DNA of 64,000 nucleotides from Cucumis sativus (taxonomy: Eukaryota > Streptophyta > Magnoliopsida > Cucurbitales > Cucurbitaceae): NCBI RefSeq assembly GCF_000004075.3, contig NC_026657.2:29978408-30042407 (forward strand). Reading direction: 5' to 3'. The translations under genes were made by a program, and so were the position numbers. Below the pieces are notes generated by a model that had not been told where the DNA came from, made no database searches, and saw only the letters and a list, made by a program, of their open reading frames with translations. Every line of letters starts with the position of its first letter. Positions within the stretch are counted from its first letter, which is position 1. Positions 25,941-38,914 of the stretch are shown here, piece by piece.

Positions 25941-26121
25941 ATTGGGCCTCGGACTCAAGTGGGCTTAATCTCAATCATAAAATGGGCCTCTTCTTCTCAC
26001 TCGGGCCGTTAATTTGTGTTCACACAGATGGGGTATTCCATGGCGGTAGATATTAGATAAGCCGATAGAACTGAAAACCTGAAAGTTCTGAGAAGCCAAA
26101 GCGAGAGAGAGAGACGAACAA
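25941..26121 (+). promoter_or_regulatory. Promoter with three site II elements
   Basis: TGGGCC at 25943-25948, TGGGCT at 25960-25965 and TGGGCC at 25983-25988 lie 130-180 bp before the start codon, with a further GGGCC at about 26003. Site II (TGGGCY) boxes bind TCP factors and are typical of plant nuclear genes for oxidative phosphorylation subunits. A GA-rich leader (GCGAGAGAGAGAGACGAACA) directly precedes the ATG. Confidence 0.7.
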
Positions 26122-27823
26122 ATGGAGAAGTACTTCGGCAATCCTTACAGAGGCGACCCTGGAGTTCCACACTCCGACCCAGGTAGTTTTGTCAACATTT
26201 GGATTGGAGCCGCCGCGTTTTCTACTATTTCATGGTTTAATCCCTACATATGGCATATCTCCAATCAATTCAAGTACTTCTTTCTTTCTTTCTTTCTCAG
26301 TGAAATGTCTTAATTTTTTAAACTACAGCACTGTTAGTTTGAATTCTTGTTCTGCTCTGCAATTCGCCTTCCTGCTTCATTACTTTGTTCTTATGTACCG
26401 ATGTTCAATTTCTGTAGGAATAACTTTACATTATTTTTGGTGGGTAGGGTTTGAAATCATTTTTTTTTTAATAAATCCCAGTTGACCTTATCACACTAGA
26501 AGTTTTATGGACTGTAGATGACTCAGTTTCATTGCGTGTATAGTGATAATTTTCTCACTCATTGTTCAACTGACCGTGAAATTCGAAATTTTATTGTATA
26601 GTGATAAAAGTCTTTATACTTATTATGCATTGTCTGTATAGGAATAAACATCTTTTGTTCTGCGGAAGAGTTGATTCTATTGTTGAATTTACGTTTCTTG
26701 TCATTGGAATTTATGCGACCCTCCAAAAAATAATTGTTGCCAACGCTTCTACCTGTACATCGAACTAAATTTTGTAGTTTGAATAGCCTGTCTGGAAACT
26801 CCGAGACTCCAACGCTTGTTAGACACGAATAAGAAACTTGTTAGTGCAACAAATGGGTCATACTTGCATAGAGCACAACATAAATAGACTAAAAAGACAC
26901 ATATATAACAATAATTGTCAAATACATCGAACTAAGTTTTTCTTAAGTATATACATGCATGCATTAGCTCATTTACTTAGAAATTTCTTTTGGTATAAAA
27001 ATGGTATATAGTTATAAAATGTATATTTCAATAAATGTTTCCTCGTCGTGTTCTTTATTTTTTTTTAACAAAAATGACATGACACCATGTTCTGTTATAT
27101 ACTATCTGTGCTTCTTAGTCTACAAAAATATAAATTTGTTTTTCCTACGATGCATATGAACTATCATATCTATATATGATTTTCTTCTTATGTTCTATGC
27201 TAACCTTGTTTACTGATTCTGCTTCTTTTAGTCTTGAGAAACACTCTCGTAAATGAATATGATATAGTGGATTTTTATATCAGGTCTATGTCTCATGCTA
27301 TCGCTTGGTTGGTTCATTATGTTGTCCTATTGCTTAGAACTCGAAACACGAATCTAATTTTGGTATAAATGTGCATTCTTGATTGTAGGCTACTGATATA
27401 GGAGATATTGGCATCATTGCTTGTTGTTTTTTGTACACTTCTTTTGCATCATTCCCATTAGAGGTCATGGGTGTGCGCTGTGATTCTTTATATTGTTTTT
27501 GCTGTTACTGTTTTGCAATTGCTTAGAACTCAAATCACGAATCTAATTTTGATAAAATGTGCATTCTCAATTTGTAATTTATAGTTGGCATGACAAAGCG
27601 TTTTTGTTTGAGCAATATCACTGGAAAAGGGCTCGTGAAAAGAATAAGCCTTACCAGTTCACGGTATGATGTTCTACTTCATTTTACATTGAAACCACGT
27701 TTAACTTTTAATATCTTATGGAATGGCTATGTTCTTATAAAATTTCCATTTCTGCAGTGGAATAAGATGGACAGGGAACTCCGGGATTCCTATTATTTCA
27801 ACATGCCTATTTTCTTTCCTTAG
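26122..27823 (+). CDS. Mitochondrial complex I ESSS-type subunit (NDUFB11-like)
   Basis: Small accessory subunit of mitochondrial NADH:ubiquinone oxidoreductase, by similarity to the plant proteins annotated as ESSS subunit (Arabidopsis At2g42310 type, recalled). Exons 26122-26273, 27585-27663 and 27758-27823 give 98 residues, the full family length. The N-terminus MEKYFGNPYRGDPGVPHSDP and the C-terminus RDSYYFNMPIFFP are the conserved ends. A single hydrophobic stretch at residues about 23-45 (FVNIWIGAAAFSTISW) should be the membrane helix, followed by a charged block (HWKRAREKNKPY) facing one side. There is no cleavable presequence. All borders are GT..AG; the first intron is 1.3 kb. The site II boxes upstream fit a respiratory gene. 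Confidence 0.88.
27330..27568. repeat. 50-bp direct repeat covering the end of the first intron
   Basis: TTGCTTAGAACTCGAAACAC with following 30 bp at 27330-27380 recurs at 27519-27568, the second copy ending just before the true acceptor at 27584. The first copy is followed by ATTGTAG and a weak echo of the exon (ATTGGCATCATT versus TTGGCATGACAA), as if intron end plus exon start had been duplicated and then decayed. Confidence 0.75.
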
Positions 27824-30800
27824 GTTTTCTGATTATGTAAGGAAACTGTTGCGTGACTGCTTAGTTATTTTCTTCGTTTGGGTGGCAAAGACAGATTACT
27901 ATTACACCAAAACTTGAAGGGTTATGAATGTGTATTTCTTTTGGCTCATTATTCAAACGGCATGTCATGTGGTCATTCTATACTGTAGTAATGATTTTGA
28001 CATTGGAAAAATCGCACCAAATACCTTTTCCTGTTATATGATAAAGATCTGAAGGGGCGTTATATAATTTATATCATACTGAAAGGGAACATAGAAACCG
28101 AAAGAAGTCCTAAGACTGAGTGATCAGATGTTCAAGTGAGATAATATAACGCACGCTCTGGCTTTGATTTATGAACATTCATCACTCTGCTGTGGTATTG
28201 TATTATCATCCAGATCTTAGATTCTGATATCTTCTTGCTTATCTCGATAGAAAAGATCAAACCTATTATTGCTCAGTGTCACATTTTGTAGGTGGGATGT
28301 TCTGAACTTCTGATTCTAAGATGAAACAGAACCCCAAAATTTCTCATATTTGGATTTGTTAGGAAAGCTTCACTATTGCATTATGTGGGCCTGGATTATT
28401 CACTAGTCAAGGCCCAAAGTTGAATATTTTGGGCTTAAAGCTCTGTTTGATAAAGGATTGTTACCCCTTTTTGAAGCAGCACCCACAATTTCAGCTTTAC
28501 ATAAGTATGCATAAAAGAAAAAGGGTCACAATGTCCAAAGTAAAGTATGTTCATGCCCACCCAAGGAAAAGCTGTTGAATCAAAAGATGAGAAGAAAAGA
28601 AAAAGGAAAAAGTAAGAAAACACTGCTGAGGAGAATTTGAACCAAGTTTTGGAGAAGACCCATTTCTTTTCTCACTTCCATTAGCTTATCTAAATATGAA
28701 AGTCAAAAATCAGAATGATTATGGTTATCAACTTCATTCTTTATGATTATGATGATATTCTATAAGATATTCATCATTCCTCTACATTAAAATGGATGAA
28801 TTTCCATTTATGCCATTATACTCTCGTAAATATATCTTTCAAAGTTAACTTCACCGTCGTTCCTTGTGAAAGGCTTTATGTTAAAAGAATACGCATAACT
28901 CAATTAACATAGTTTTTAAACTATTAATTTTAGGAGCTTTATGTTAAAAGAATAAGCATAACTCAATTGCCATAGTTTTTAAACTATTAATTTTAGGAAC
29001 AATATTGAAATATTGTTTGACAAATAACTTATAAAAAAAAACTCTTAAATGACTTTTTTTTCTTCCTCTAGAAGAATTTACTTTAGAACTTATAGTTACT
29101 TAGAACTAGAAAGACATAAATAAAAAGTTGAAAGCATAGAAAGAAAAGACATAATAATATGGGTATTTGGGTAAGTTGAAAATGAAAGAATTTGGTGCAT
29201 GAATTAAAATTTTATTTCAAAGTTCAAAGTTGAAACTATATGACTATTTAAACAATGTGGGTCCAAATTACAAATTAGTGGTTGCCACTTTTTCACCCTC
29301 ACTCTTTTTCTCACAAATTTAGTGCATCACACGTGTTTGGTTTTCTTGGTTTCTTTCTCAAATCATATTTTTCTCCTTACCCTTCCAGTCAAATTTGTTC
29401 AATTTTAATTTATATATTCGTAATTATCTCATTTTAGTCCATTTTAAATTTTACATTTCTACTATAATTTTTAAAGCGTGAAAATTCATTTGTAGAAAAA
29501 TATATAAATACATTAAATTAACTCAAATGTCGAATCACAAATGGTTAATTATTGCATGTGTTTTTTTCTGTGTGATAGAGACATTTTATTTATAGAGTTC
29601 CAAATTTTTTGTCAATGCTTATTTGTAGGATTAATGAAAATTCTTCTTTCTAAGTGACCATTTTTGTTGTCTACATGAGGGGCAATTTTCATTATCACAA
29701 GTAGCAAAGACAAAACTTTAGACTGTTGCCATATGTATAAACCTATATCACCAATATTATTTAAAATGTAGAATTTATAATTTTGATGAAAGTTAATATA
29801 TACCTAAATAACAACAATACTCATACCCAATTAGAACAACAAATTTATACCTAAAGTTAGTGATGTGAATAATTGACTAAACCATACAATCAAAATTGTA
29901 TTATGTTTATGTTTAGGGGTTGTTTTGTTTCATTCCAAAATTTCTTGTTATTCAAACTAAGGTTCTTTGCTATTTTATTTCCATTGTTGTTTGCTTTTCA
30001 AAAAAAAATAAAAAATGATGATTTAAAAGTCCACAATATTATCAAAACTATCATTGTCAGTTCCAACATAGTTTTTGAAATTTGGGACTTGTTAATAAAA
30101 CAACCATTAAAAGAAAATTGATTGAGACCAAATTCTAATTTCTTCAAAGATATGGCTTGACTTAGATATGAAAGGTGAAGATTTTCTAGTTTGATCGTAA
30201 TCCATTTTTTTAGGAAAAGAAAACCCAAAATGTAAAATACTCAAACAATGAAAATTATGCAAAATTAAGAAAAAGACAAAATTACATTAATACATCATGG
30301 TATATGATTATCAACTTTACGTTGTTGAATGTATAATAGAAATGAAGTGCAAAATGTATTTAAAATTTTGAATCCTCATCTCAATCATTATCAATGTAAT
30401 AGTGTAATCATAACAAATTAAAATGTATAAGAAAAACAAATTGTAAAATGTATTTAAATATTGAATCCACGACTCGATATTGATATGTTTTTTTCATCTT
30501 AAACATATAATACCAAAAAAAAAGGAGAAAAAAGTCAAAATCAAAATATTTGATGGAAAAAAAAGGAGCAAAAATGTTAATTCAAATTTATATTAATGTT
30601 TATTAAAATGAAGGTAAAATTTTAAAGTTAGATCTACCATTGAATGTCTCTCTCAATGATTATTCACAACCAATTCATTGTTTCAAAAATTTGATTCATA
30701 GCCACAATGATTTCTCTTAAGCCATTAAATACCAAACAAAGATATTTGATCATAGTTCATACCAATTGTTTTGGTAGTCAATTGCGTTATTATTAAACCG

Positions 30801-31470
30801 ACATAAAAGGCCGCACTCTAAAAAGGAAAAGAAAACCAAACATCAAAAATCAAAAGTGAAATTAATAATTTAACCTTTTTAGCAATCAGAGGAAGTAAAA
30901 ACCTATTTAATTTGAAGATTATGCCCACAGTTAATTTTCAACATGTATCATTTTAATCCTAAATTTTTTAAAAATACAAGTTCACAAGATGTTAAAGTAA
31001 TATTGTTTATTATGTTAACTAATTACATGACATTTTATTTTTAAAAAAAAGTATATCATCTCTAAAATATCAATAATTTTAAAATCTAAAAAGAAAGTAC
31101 TTTTTGTTTTAATTATTTTAATTATACTAAAATATAGAGATATTTCTAAATATGATCGTTAAATTCAAAATAATGTTATATATAACAATATTTTAAAAAA
31201 TTATAAATATAACAATATAGATACAAATATTTTAAAATATTGTTATATATTTAATTATTATCTATTTATAATTACTCATAGAAAAAAGATAAATTATTAA
31301 ATAGTAAAAAGAATAGAAATATTTAAAATATATATATATAGCAAAAAAAATCTGAAAGGGGTGTAATTTGTAAATTGTTTCAATTTCTTTCCTATATTTA
31401 AAAAGTATCTAAAAAAAGATAATTATCAAAGAAGACATATAACTTTTATATATATAAATATAATTTATTT
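27824..31470. other. Gene desert, left part
   Basis: No coding gene is supported. Just past the complex I gene, 28384-28435 has TGGGCC, GGCCC and TGGGCT boxes close together, but no gene follows. From about 29000 the DNA is strongly A/T-rich with many short direct echoes and no clear element ends. Confidence 0.5.
28873..28998. repeat. 63-bp tandem duplication
   Basis: Unit 28873-28935 (starting GCTTTATGTTAAAAGAATAC) is repeated at 28936-28998 (starting GCTTTATGTTAAAAGAATAA). I counted three mismatches and no gaps. Confidence 0.92.
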
Positions 31471-31860
31471 AACCATGGGCGAGATAAATTAGTAACGAGT
31501 AATATTATTAGTGTTGGAAGGCGGCAAAACCGAAAAGGTAAACCGAGAAAACGCGGGAAGCGTAAGGTGAAGGCAACCAAAAGGGAAGAAAAGAAACGCA
31601 AAGACGAAAGTTAAAAATATATATATGTTATTTTGAATTTTAATTAATTATAATTTGGTGTCAAAAGACTCAAATTTCAAACTTCCCACGTGTCACTGAC
31701 GTGGATGGGTCCTACAGGTTCCCTCTTTGCTTGTCTGGCGGCTCGGTTGGTTCACCCTTCACGGACTGGTTTTTATTATACTAATATTCCTTTGGTTTCC
31801 TACCAACACCAGCACGTGTCTTTTCCAACCCCCTCCTTTCTTCTTTTTTTTTTTTTTGTA
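31471..31860 (+). other. Base-composition island: Lys/Arg-rich open frame, then G-box/ACGT cluster
   Basis: Inside the desert, 31471-31614 is an open frame without ATG, ending in TAA, whose last residues are extremely basic (RKGKPRKRGKRKVKATKR then EEKKRKDES). About 70 bp later comes CCCACGTGTCACTGACGTGG, combining a G-box/ABRE core with a TGACGT box, and a GC-richer stretch to about 31780. It looks like a decayed exon plus an intact promoter-like segment, but no gene can be attached. Confidence 0.3.
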
Positions 31861-33220
31861 CCTTTTCATTTTTAATTTTCAACCCTTTACACTTTTTTTT
31901 TAAAAATATTATATCCTTTCATTTAAAACAACAGAAATTAAATTCTATATAAATCATGAAACCTAAAGTTTAACCTTTTTCAAACTACTGAAACAAAATT
32001 TCTATTTATCTTATAAAATTATATAATAGTACAAAATAATGATGATTAGCCTTTTTTTTTTTTTTCAACACAAAACCATGTTCACGAGAAAATACAATGT
32101 ACTATATCACGTGGATAACAATTTATTTCATTTACTACTAGATCGGAACACATGTTTAAAGATATAATGAATTTTTTTTACCACAAAACTTTGTATACAA
32201 AAACATTTTAATCAATCCAGGACTGTTTGGAGAAAGAAAATCAAACTTCAAAAATTAAAATTAAAATATTTAAAGTTGAAAGATATAATGTAAACAAATA
32301 AAATGTTTTTTTAAGATGGCTATGTTTCTCCTGTTTGTTTATGATTGTTTGAACGTTTGAACATTTTCAAAATATGTACTTACTGAAGTACAAAGTTAAT
32401 TTTCTTTTTTCTTTTTCTTTTTCTTTTTCATCCAATATTGGATTATTTTCTTAAATATAGATGGAATGGTTATTCTATTTTTATATGCTCTCAGTGTATG
32501 TGAATATAAACATAGCTTTATGGATATTACAATAAATCCAGTTGTTAGAGATTCATAATGTTGAGTTATTTGGAGAAAAAGCTAATTTACATAAAGTTTG
32601 TTAATTTGTAAGTTGAATTTAGTCAATTTTACATGAATCCAATTCGTGTAAAGCTACAAATTTAAAGGGAAAAAGAGGCAATTGAAAACTATATTGTAAA
32701 TTCTTAGAACTTAATCGAGAATTAAAATGTAGAGACTGAACAAAACAATGGGAAATCGTTGATGTTGATGGATGGTGTGTGTATGTAGGAATTATAAGAA
32801 AAATTCAAACATAAATATAAAACTGTTCGTACTACCTAATGGCTAGACTATACCCTCCAAACAAAACCCTAATACAACAAAGTAACTTCAAGCCCTAGGC
32901 AGTTCATATCAAGAGAAAGATAACGAAAATTTGTTAAACTCATGGCCAAATTAACAAAAGTATTTACAATTTTGTAGTATAATTGTGTGCAGTGAGTTTT
33001 TAACTTGAGATGTAGATATTTTTTTTATTTTCACAATTTTTTTATTATACAGTAAAAATGATTTTACATTTTTTACAATTTAGTAAAACCTTAAAAGAAA
33101 GAGGGAAGAGAAAAGAGGAAAAGAGGAAAAGAGTCAAATTTGAAATTCAAACTTTACATCGTAATAAATGGATGGCCCAGCCATGGGCATGGGATTGACA
33201 GCTTCACAAAACCATATCAT

Positions 33221-33248
33221 ATCCATCCATCCATCCATCCATCCATCC
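33221..33248. repeat. (ATCC)n microsatellite
   Basis: Nearly seven uninterrupted tetranucleotide units. Confidence 0.9.
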
Positions 33249-36200
33249 CCATGACATACATGTTTACATCATCTAGAAGTTGCCACCATTTTCAGAGTCT
33301 TAGTCATCAATGAGTCAGATTTCGGGTCCCACATATTGACATGACTCACCATCCTCTTTCTTTTTTTATTTTTATTTTTTTCAACTTTTATATTTAATTA
33401 AAAACTTAATTACTATTACTAATATTATTGTTGTTGTTATTCCAATTTTCTAACTAATTTTTATATCATTATCTTCATACTATTGCTAAATCAGGTTGTC
33501 CCATTCATTCCTAATTCTTCAATTTCATTTCCTTTTAATATCCACCTATTCTTTTACACCAAAAAAAGTTAATGCTATTTTATTAAATTTTGTAATTGCA
33601 TCCTTTGGAATCTACCTAATAATACTTTTGGATTTTGAGTTTTAATACTTAAACCAATTAAAATATTTTTATTATTTTGTTGTTTCTTAAGTCACTATAT
33701 AACAAAATAAAAGTTTGAAAATTGATCTTATTAGTTGATTAAGTTCCGATTATGACATTCATTCATCTGCTATAAATTCATTAGAATTCCTCAAAAAAAA
33801 AATCCAAATTCTAACTTTAGTTTCTATTTAACCTTTCAATTTTATTTTCTCAAAAACTTATTATTAATTTTAATATATATTTAACATTTACAAAAAGGAA
33901 GAATAAAGGAAAAATTGGCGAATAATAAACGAATTTAAAGATCAAATGATAAAAACACACACAAAAAAGTGCAAAGGACAAAAAAACAATATTTAATTAT
34001 AAGTATAAAGAGGGTGGATAAACATTAAATTAGAATAAAATTGAAATGGGCAGTACTCCAGCTAAAATGAAGAAACCATAATTTAATTTAATTATAAGCT
34101 TTGATTTTAATTTTAAAAATACAGTATTCTTAGCAATAAACAAATAAACAAATAAGAAAACGTAGGTAAAGAAAATAAAATAAGGACTATTTGCAATGTC
34201 ACGCCGGTGTGAGTTGAGGACCCGTTTAACGCATTAGACATGTGGACGTATTTTTAAATCAAAATTAAATTCCTTATGAACAAAAAAATAAATATATATA
34301 ATGAAATCTCTAATCACAAGAATGTGTCTTACGTATATATTTTCTCTTATTATAATTGTAATTTGCTACATTTAATTTGGTTTGAACTCTGATATCGTCA
34401 TTTTGATGTCTCATTGGAAGTGATAATGTTATTATAATTAAAATTCTAATTATTTGTATCTAGGATATATTTTTTTTTAATTTTAATTTGAATTATAATA
34501 GTATATATTCGAATAGTAAATTATTTGTATTTAGAAAAAAAATAGTAAACATGGTAGTAAATGATGAATATGAAATACTAAATATTATAGCAAAAACAAG
34601 GTTTTGAAATACTATTTCTCATAGCTAATTAAAAATTACAAAACATTGTTTATCGATAGCTAGATATAGTTATTATAAGTCTTGAATTATTTTTTCCATA
34701 AACACACAAAACAATAATATGGTAGATAATTACTAAAATTTATCTTAATTTTCTAAAGTTTGGTATAATTTTGTCTATTAAAAATTTTCTAAATTTACGG
34801 CCATTCACAATCTTATGCTATACAAATTTTTATCACTCGATGGCCATTTGATTTTTAATGTTTATTTTTTAAAAAAATTAAATCTATAAATACTAATTTT
34901 ACATGTAGAATTCATTTTGGTGTTATTTATTTATTTTTGTTAATTTTTAGAAAATCGAGTAAAAGTTTGAAAATTAAAAGGAGGAGTTTTTTAAAATTCA
35001 TCTTTCCTTGTCGAGTTTGATTAAGAATTATTTTTTACTATGTTAGTTTAAGAAAGATACAAACTATGGAAAGAATATGAAATAAAAGAAGACTTAATTA
35101 AAAAATAAAAAAAATAAAAGGACGAAACCTAAATTAAGGGAATTTATTGAGAATGAACTAAAATATTTAATAACGATAAGTCATCTTCCTGCATAGCGAT
35201 ATTATTTACTTTAAAAAGCTATATAGATTATTTTTCAAGAGCTTTAATTGTGTCAAATAAGATATTGTTTTATTACCTCTAATATTATTAAAATGATAAT
35301 TGTCCAAAAAGCATCTCAACGTGATATATCTTTTTCCATTTGATAAATAATTAAATATGGTCATTAATGTTAATCCAAATTCACTAATTAATAATGTGGA
35401 TTCGATGGTGTACCTAATCCCATTTTTCGATCCAACAAAACCCACAGGAAAAAAAAAGTTGCTTTGAATGTTTATGGTATGTTGATGTCATTCCAAATTA
35501 ACAAAATGGGAATGCTAAAAAAAATAGTAAACTTGCAAAATATAGTATTATATTTATTGATGAAAAATATACAAATTTATAATACAACCAATTTATAAGT
35601 TAAAATTAATCCAAACATCTTAAAGTAGTAATTATATTATTGCAATACATTATATCCATAGTACTCAATTCTAAGTCCAATATTAGAATTTATAGGGTAA
35701 CTATATGATTCATGCACATTTATTATCACATAGGTCTTAGCCTTATATTTTAAGCAATGTATTATTAAATTTTGGATCACTTAGATATCACATGATAAGC
35801 CATAAGGTTTAATCCAATTCCATGTATGTAGCAAATGATTGCAAACAAATATTCTAATTATATAATATTAATCTTTAACGTCGAAAAGAAAAAGTTAAAA
35901 GGATAACAAAGATGGGTTTAGGTTATATATAATTAACTTAAGTTTTAAATTAATTATTTACTTTCATGTCTAGATGATTAGCATTTTGATTAGTTAACTT
36001 TGTTTTTTAAAACTTTTAAATTCATTACCAATAAATATATTAAATTGAACTTTTAAGTTTGTATTTGATAACTTGGCCCTAAAGTATAATTAATTGGTTT
36101 ATTAATTTAAAGGATGGTCTCATCATAATTGTTACCTAGGGGAATAAAATTATAATTTAACGTAGTATTTTTATAACATAATGGTTTGATAAGAAGAGAG

Positions 36201-38914
36201 GATAGGGTTTCGAAGATATTGGAAAAAGTAAAACCACGTTTGGCCATGGAAAGCAGAAAATTTAATTAAAATAAACCATAGTGCTTGATGGATATAAAGC
36301 TAAATAATGTGGGAAATTTACACGTGGATATGATATAGATTATGCATGCATGACACGTGGCAGTGGAGCATAGTGATTAGTGTAGTGCTGAAGAGTGCGT
36401 GTACGTCAAACTTAGGTATACATAAAAGTGGAGTTTCATAATTTCCATTTACCCATCCAAATTATTATAAATTTATTCATCAATATTATTTTTATAATTA
36501 ACTCAAGTTATTTACCAATGTATACGTAAATAACAAAAGTCTAAAGCTAAATCAAGCCTCTAACTTGGTCTAGATTAACATCATTTACAACCCATGAAAT
36601 GAAAATATGGTAACAGGAATAAAAAGAATAAAAGAATTGAAAGATTAGAGACTGCACTAATTTTGGTTATATATTGCTCACGTTAAAACAGTATTATAAT
36701 CCACACTTTAAGAACAACATTATCAACTTGTAATAAAGAAAATTAAAGGGGGATGGCCAAAGTGACAAATCTTTTTTTAAAGAAAGATTATTATCAACTA
36801 AAATATATATCAAAGGTAGGTTGGTCATCGAATGAGATATTTAATGACGTGGGTTAAATTGTTTAGTTGTATATTATTTGTGGGCACCTTTGCAAGTTCC
36901 ATTCTCATGGTGGTCTTTTTGAAAAATAATAATAGATTTTTCTTTGTTTGATTCCTAATTTTCCATTTAGGCAAAAAGCATGCATTTAAGAGAAAAAAGA
37001 AGTAAGTTTGTTCATTTGGTTAATTTCTTGCATTTGCACATGAAAAAAGCAATTTAAATGGTTCTTCTTGCCAAACTATTACATAAAGGAGAATACTTTC
37101 ACGCCATTACAATCCTTTTGTTTTCAATATATATTTTCTAATCATGTTTGATTTGATCAACATGTTTTGTTCTCACATATATATATATTTTTTTTGTTGA
37201 GGATGTAAAACATAACTACACGTATACAAACCACACGTAAGAATTAAATTTTTATTGGTATACGAGACTTTTAGTTTTAAAAAAGAAATTAAAACATGGT
37301 TCTAAAAGTAGCTGATATAACAAATAAATTTATAAGATAAAGATAGTATGATATTAATTTTGAAAAACAAAAAAAAAAATGCAAATGATTATCCAATTAG
37401 AAAATTTGTTATTATGAAAACTACATGATACAATTACAAAAATAAGGAGAGAAGATAGTTATTATTACTATAATACAAGGTTATATTATAGTGCTACGGT
37501 AACTCATTTGAGTTTGGGAAGAAGCTAAGTAACATGAGTTTTTCTAAAACACCAACATATATTTGGTCTCTACATTTTAGGTTTAGTTTTTTTTTTATTT
37601 ATTTAATTTTAAAATTTAGTTTGATTTCTATTTAATTTTAAATTTTAAAATATAGAAAGAATTGAATAGAGATTTATTGTGTCTATGCATGTATAATTGC
37701 CAATTAGGCTAGACTTTTGTTTGTGTAATTTTTAAATTAATTCATTTTTTTCATTGATATTTTGAATGTAATCAGTTCTCTATTTATTTTAATACTGTTT
37801 TTTTTTAAGGAAAAATGTATAAGGGAATATAATATATGTTAGAAATAATAGAATTTTGTTGTGGCAGGTGTTTTTCACTATTTCTTACTTATTTGACCAT
37901 GAATATAATTTAATCACAAAATTTGTCCAATTATCTAAATTAAAAATTTAACCGACCTACTAAAAAGGGAAATGGATTGGAAGATGAAATATGTTGTATA
38001 CGATTTTATTATTCAATTTTAACGATATTATTATATAAAAATAGTAGAGATTCATGGGAATGTTAAAATAATTAAAATAATTCAATTTTAGAATTAAAAT
38101 CGTTGTCAAAGTTGAAAAGAAACCACAAAACACATTAGATGGGCAGTGACGTAATCATTTCAAGCCACATTCAACCTTTAATTATTTATGTTTCTAAAAT
38201 TACTTTTTTCAAGTAGAGTTTTCAATTTTCTAATCTCCTTCCAATTGTCTAATGACATACTTTTTATTGTACAATTTTTCCATTTGGTGCTTTTTAGAAA
38301 AAAAATACAAAAATTGTCATTTGGTTGCCTATTCTTTTCACTATATGGTATTTTATCTTCTTTGCTATTTACTTTGTTAGTCAATTTCTTTTGTATTTTA
38401 TTTGTTATAACATTGTGTCCTGACGTGTGGAAAAAACATATGTGAAGATCTTAATTTTTCCAATAACAAACATAAAGTTAGATTTATTTTATTTTAGTTT
38501 TGATGGTGTGTATTGTAATTTGAGCTCAATATTGAATATTAATCCTTTGTGAGTTATTAATTATTGTCGGGACAATATTATTTTTCATACTTTTTCACAA
38601 TGGTATAATATTGTGAAAAAATAGTAAACACACTCTAACAAAGAAATATTTAAAATAGTATTATATTGTAGTAGTTAATTATGGATTATATAGTTGAAAA
38701 ACACCCACTTTCATGATTGGAACCCCAAGCACAGAGTAACCTAGAATGGTTGATTCAATCCAGAAGTTATCAATAATGAACATTCCAATTAATACTTAGA
38801 TTGGATGATAATTTAATAACTTAAAATGCACACAAATTGGCTCTTTAATTTACAATTATTGAATATAACATAAATTAGTGTACCTTATAAAAATGATCAT
38901 ATCTTCCTTTGCTG

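Noticed and set aside
38188..38445. 85-codon hydrophobic frame
   Set aside because: It is Phe/Leu/Ile-rich as expected by chance from T-rich DNA; it has no family match and no splice context.
38595..38625. Perfect short inverted repeat (TTTTTCACAAT / ATTGTGAAAAA)
   Set aside because: It is too short and isolated to define a MITE or regulatory element.
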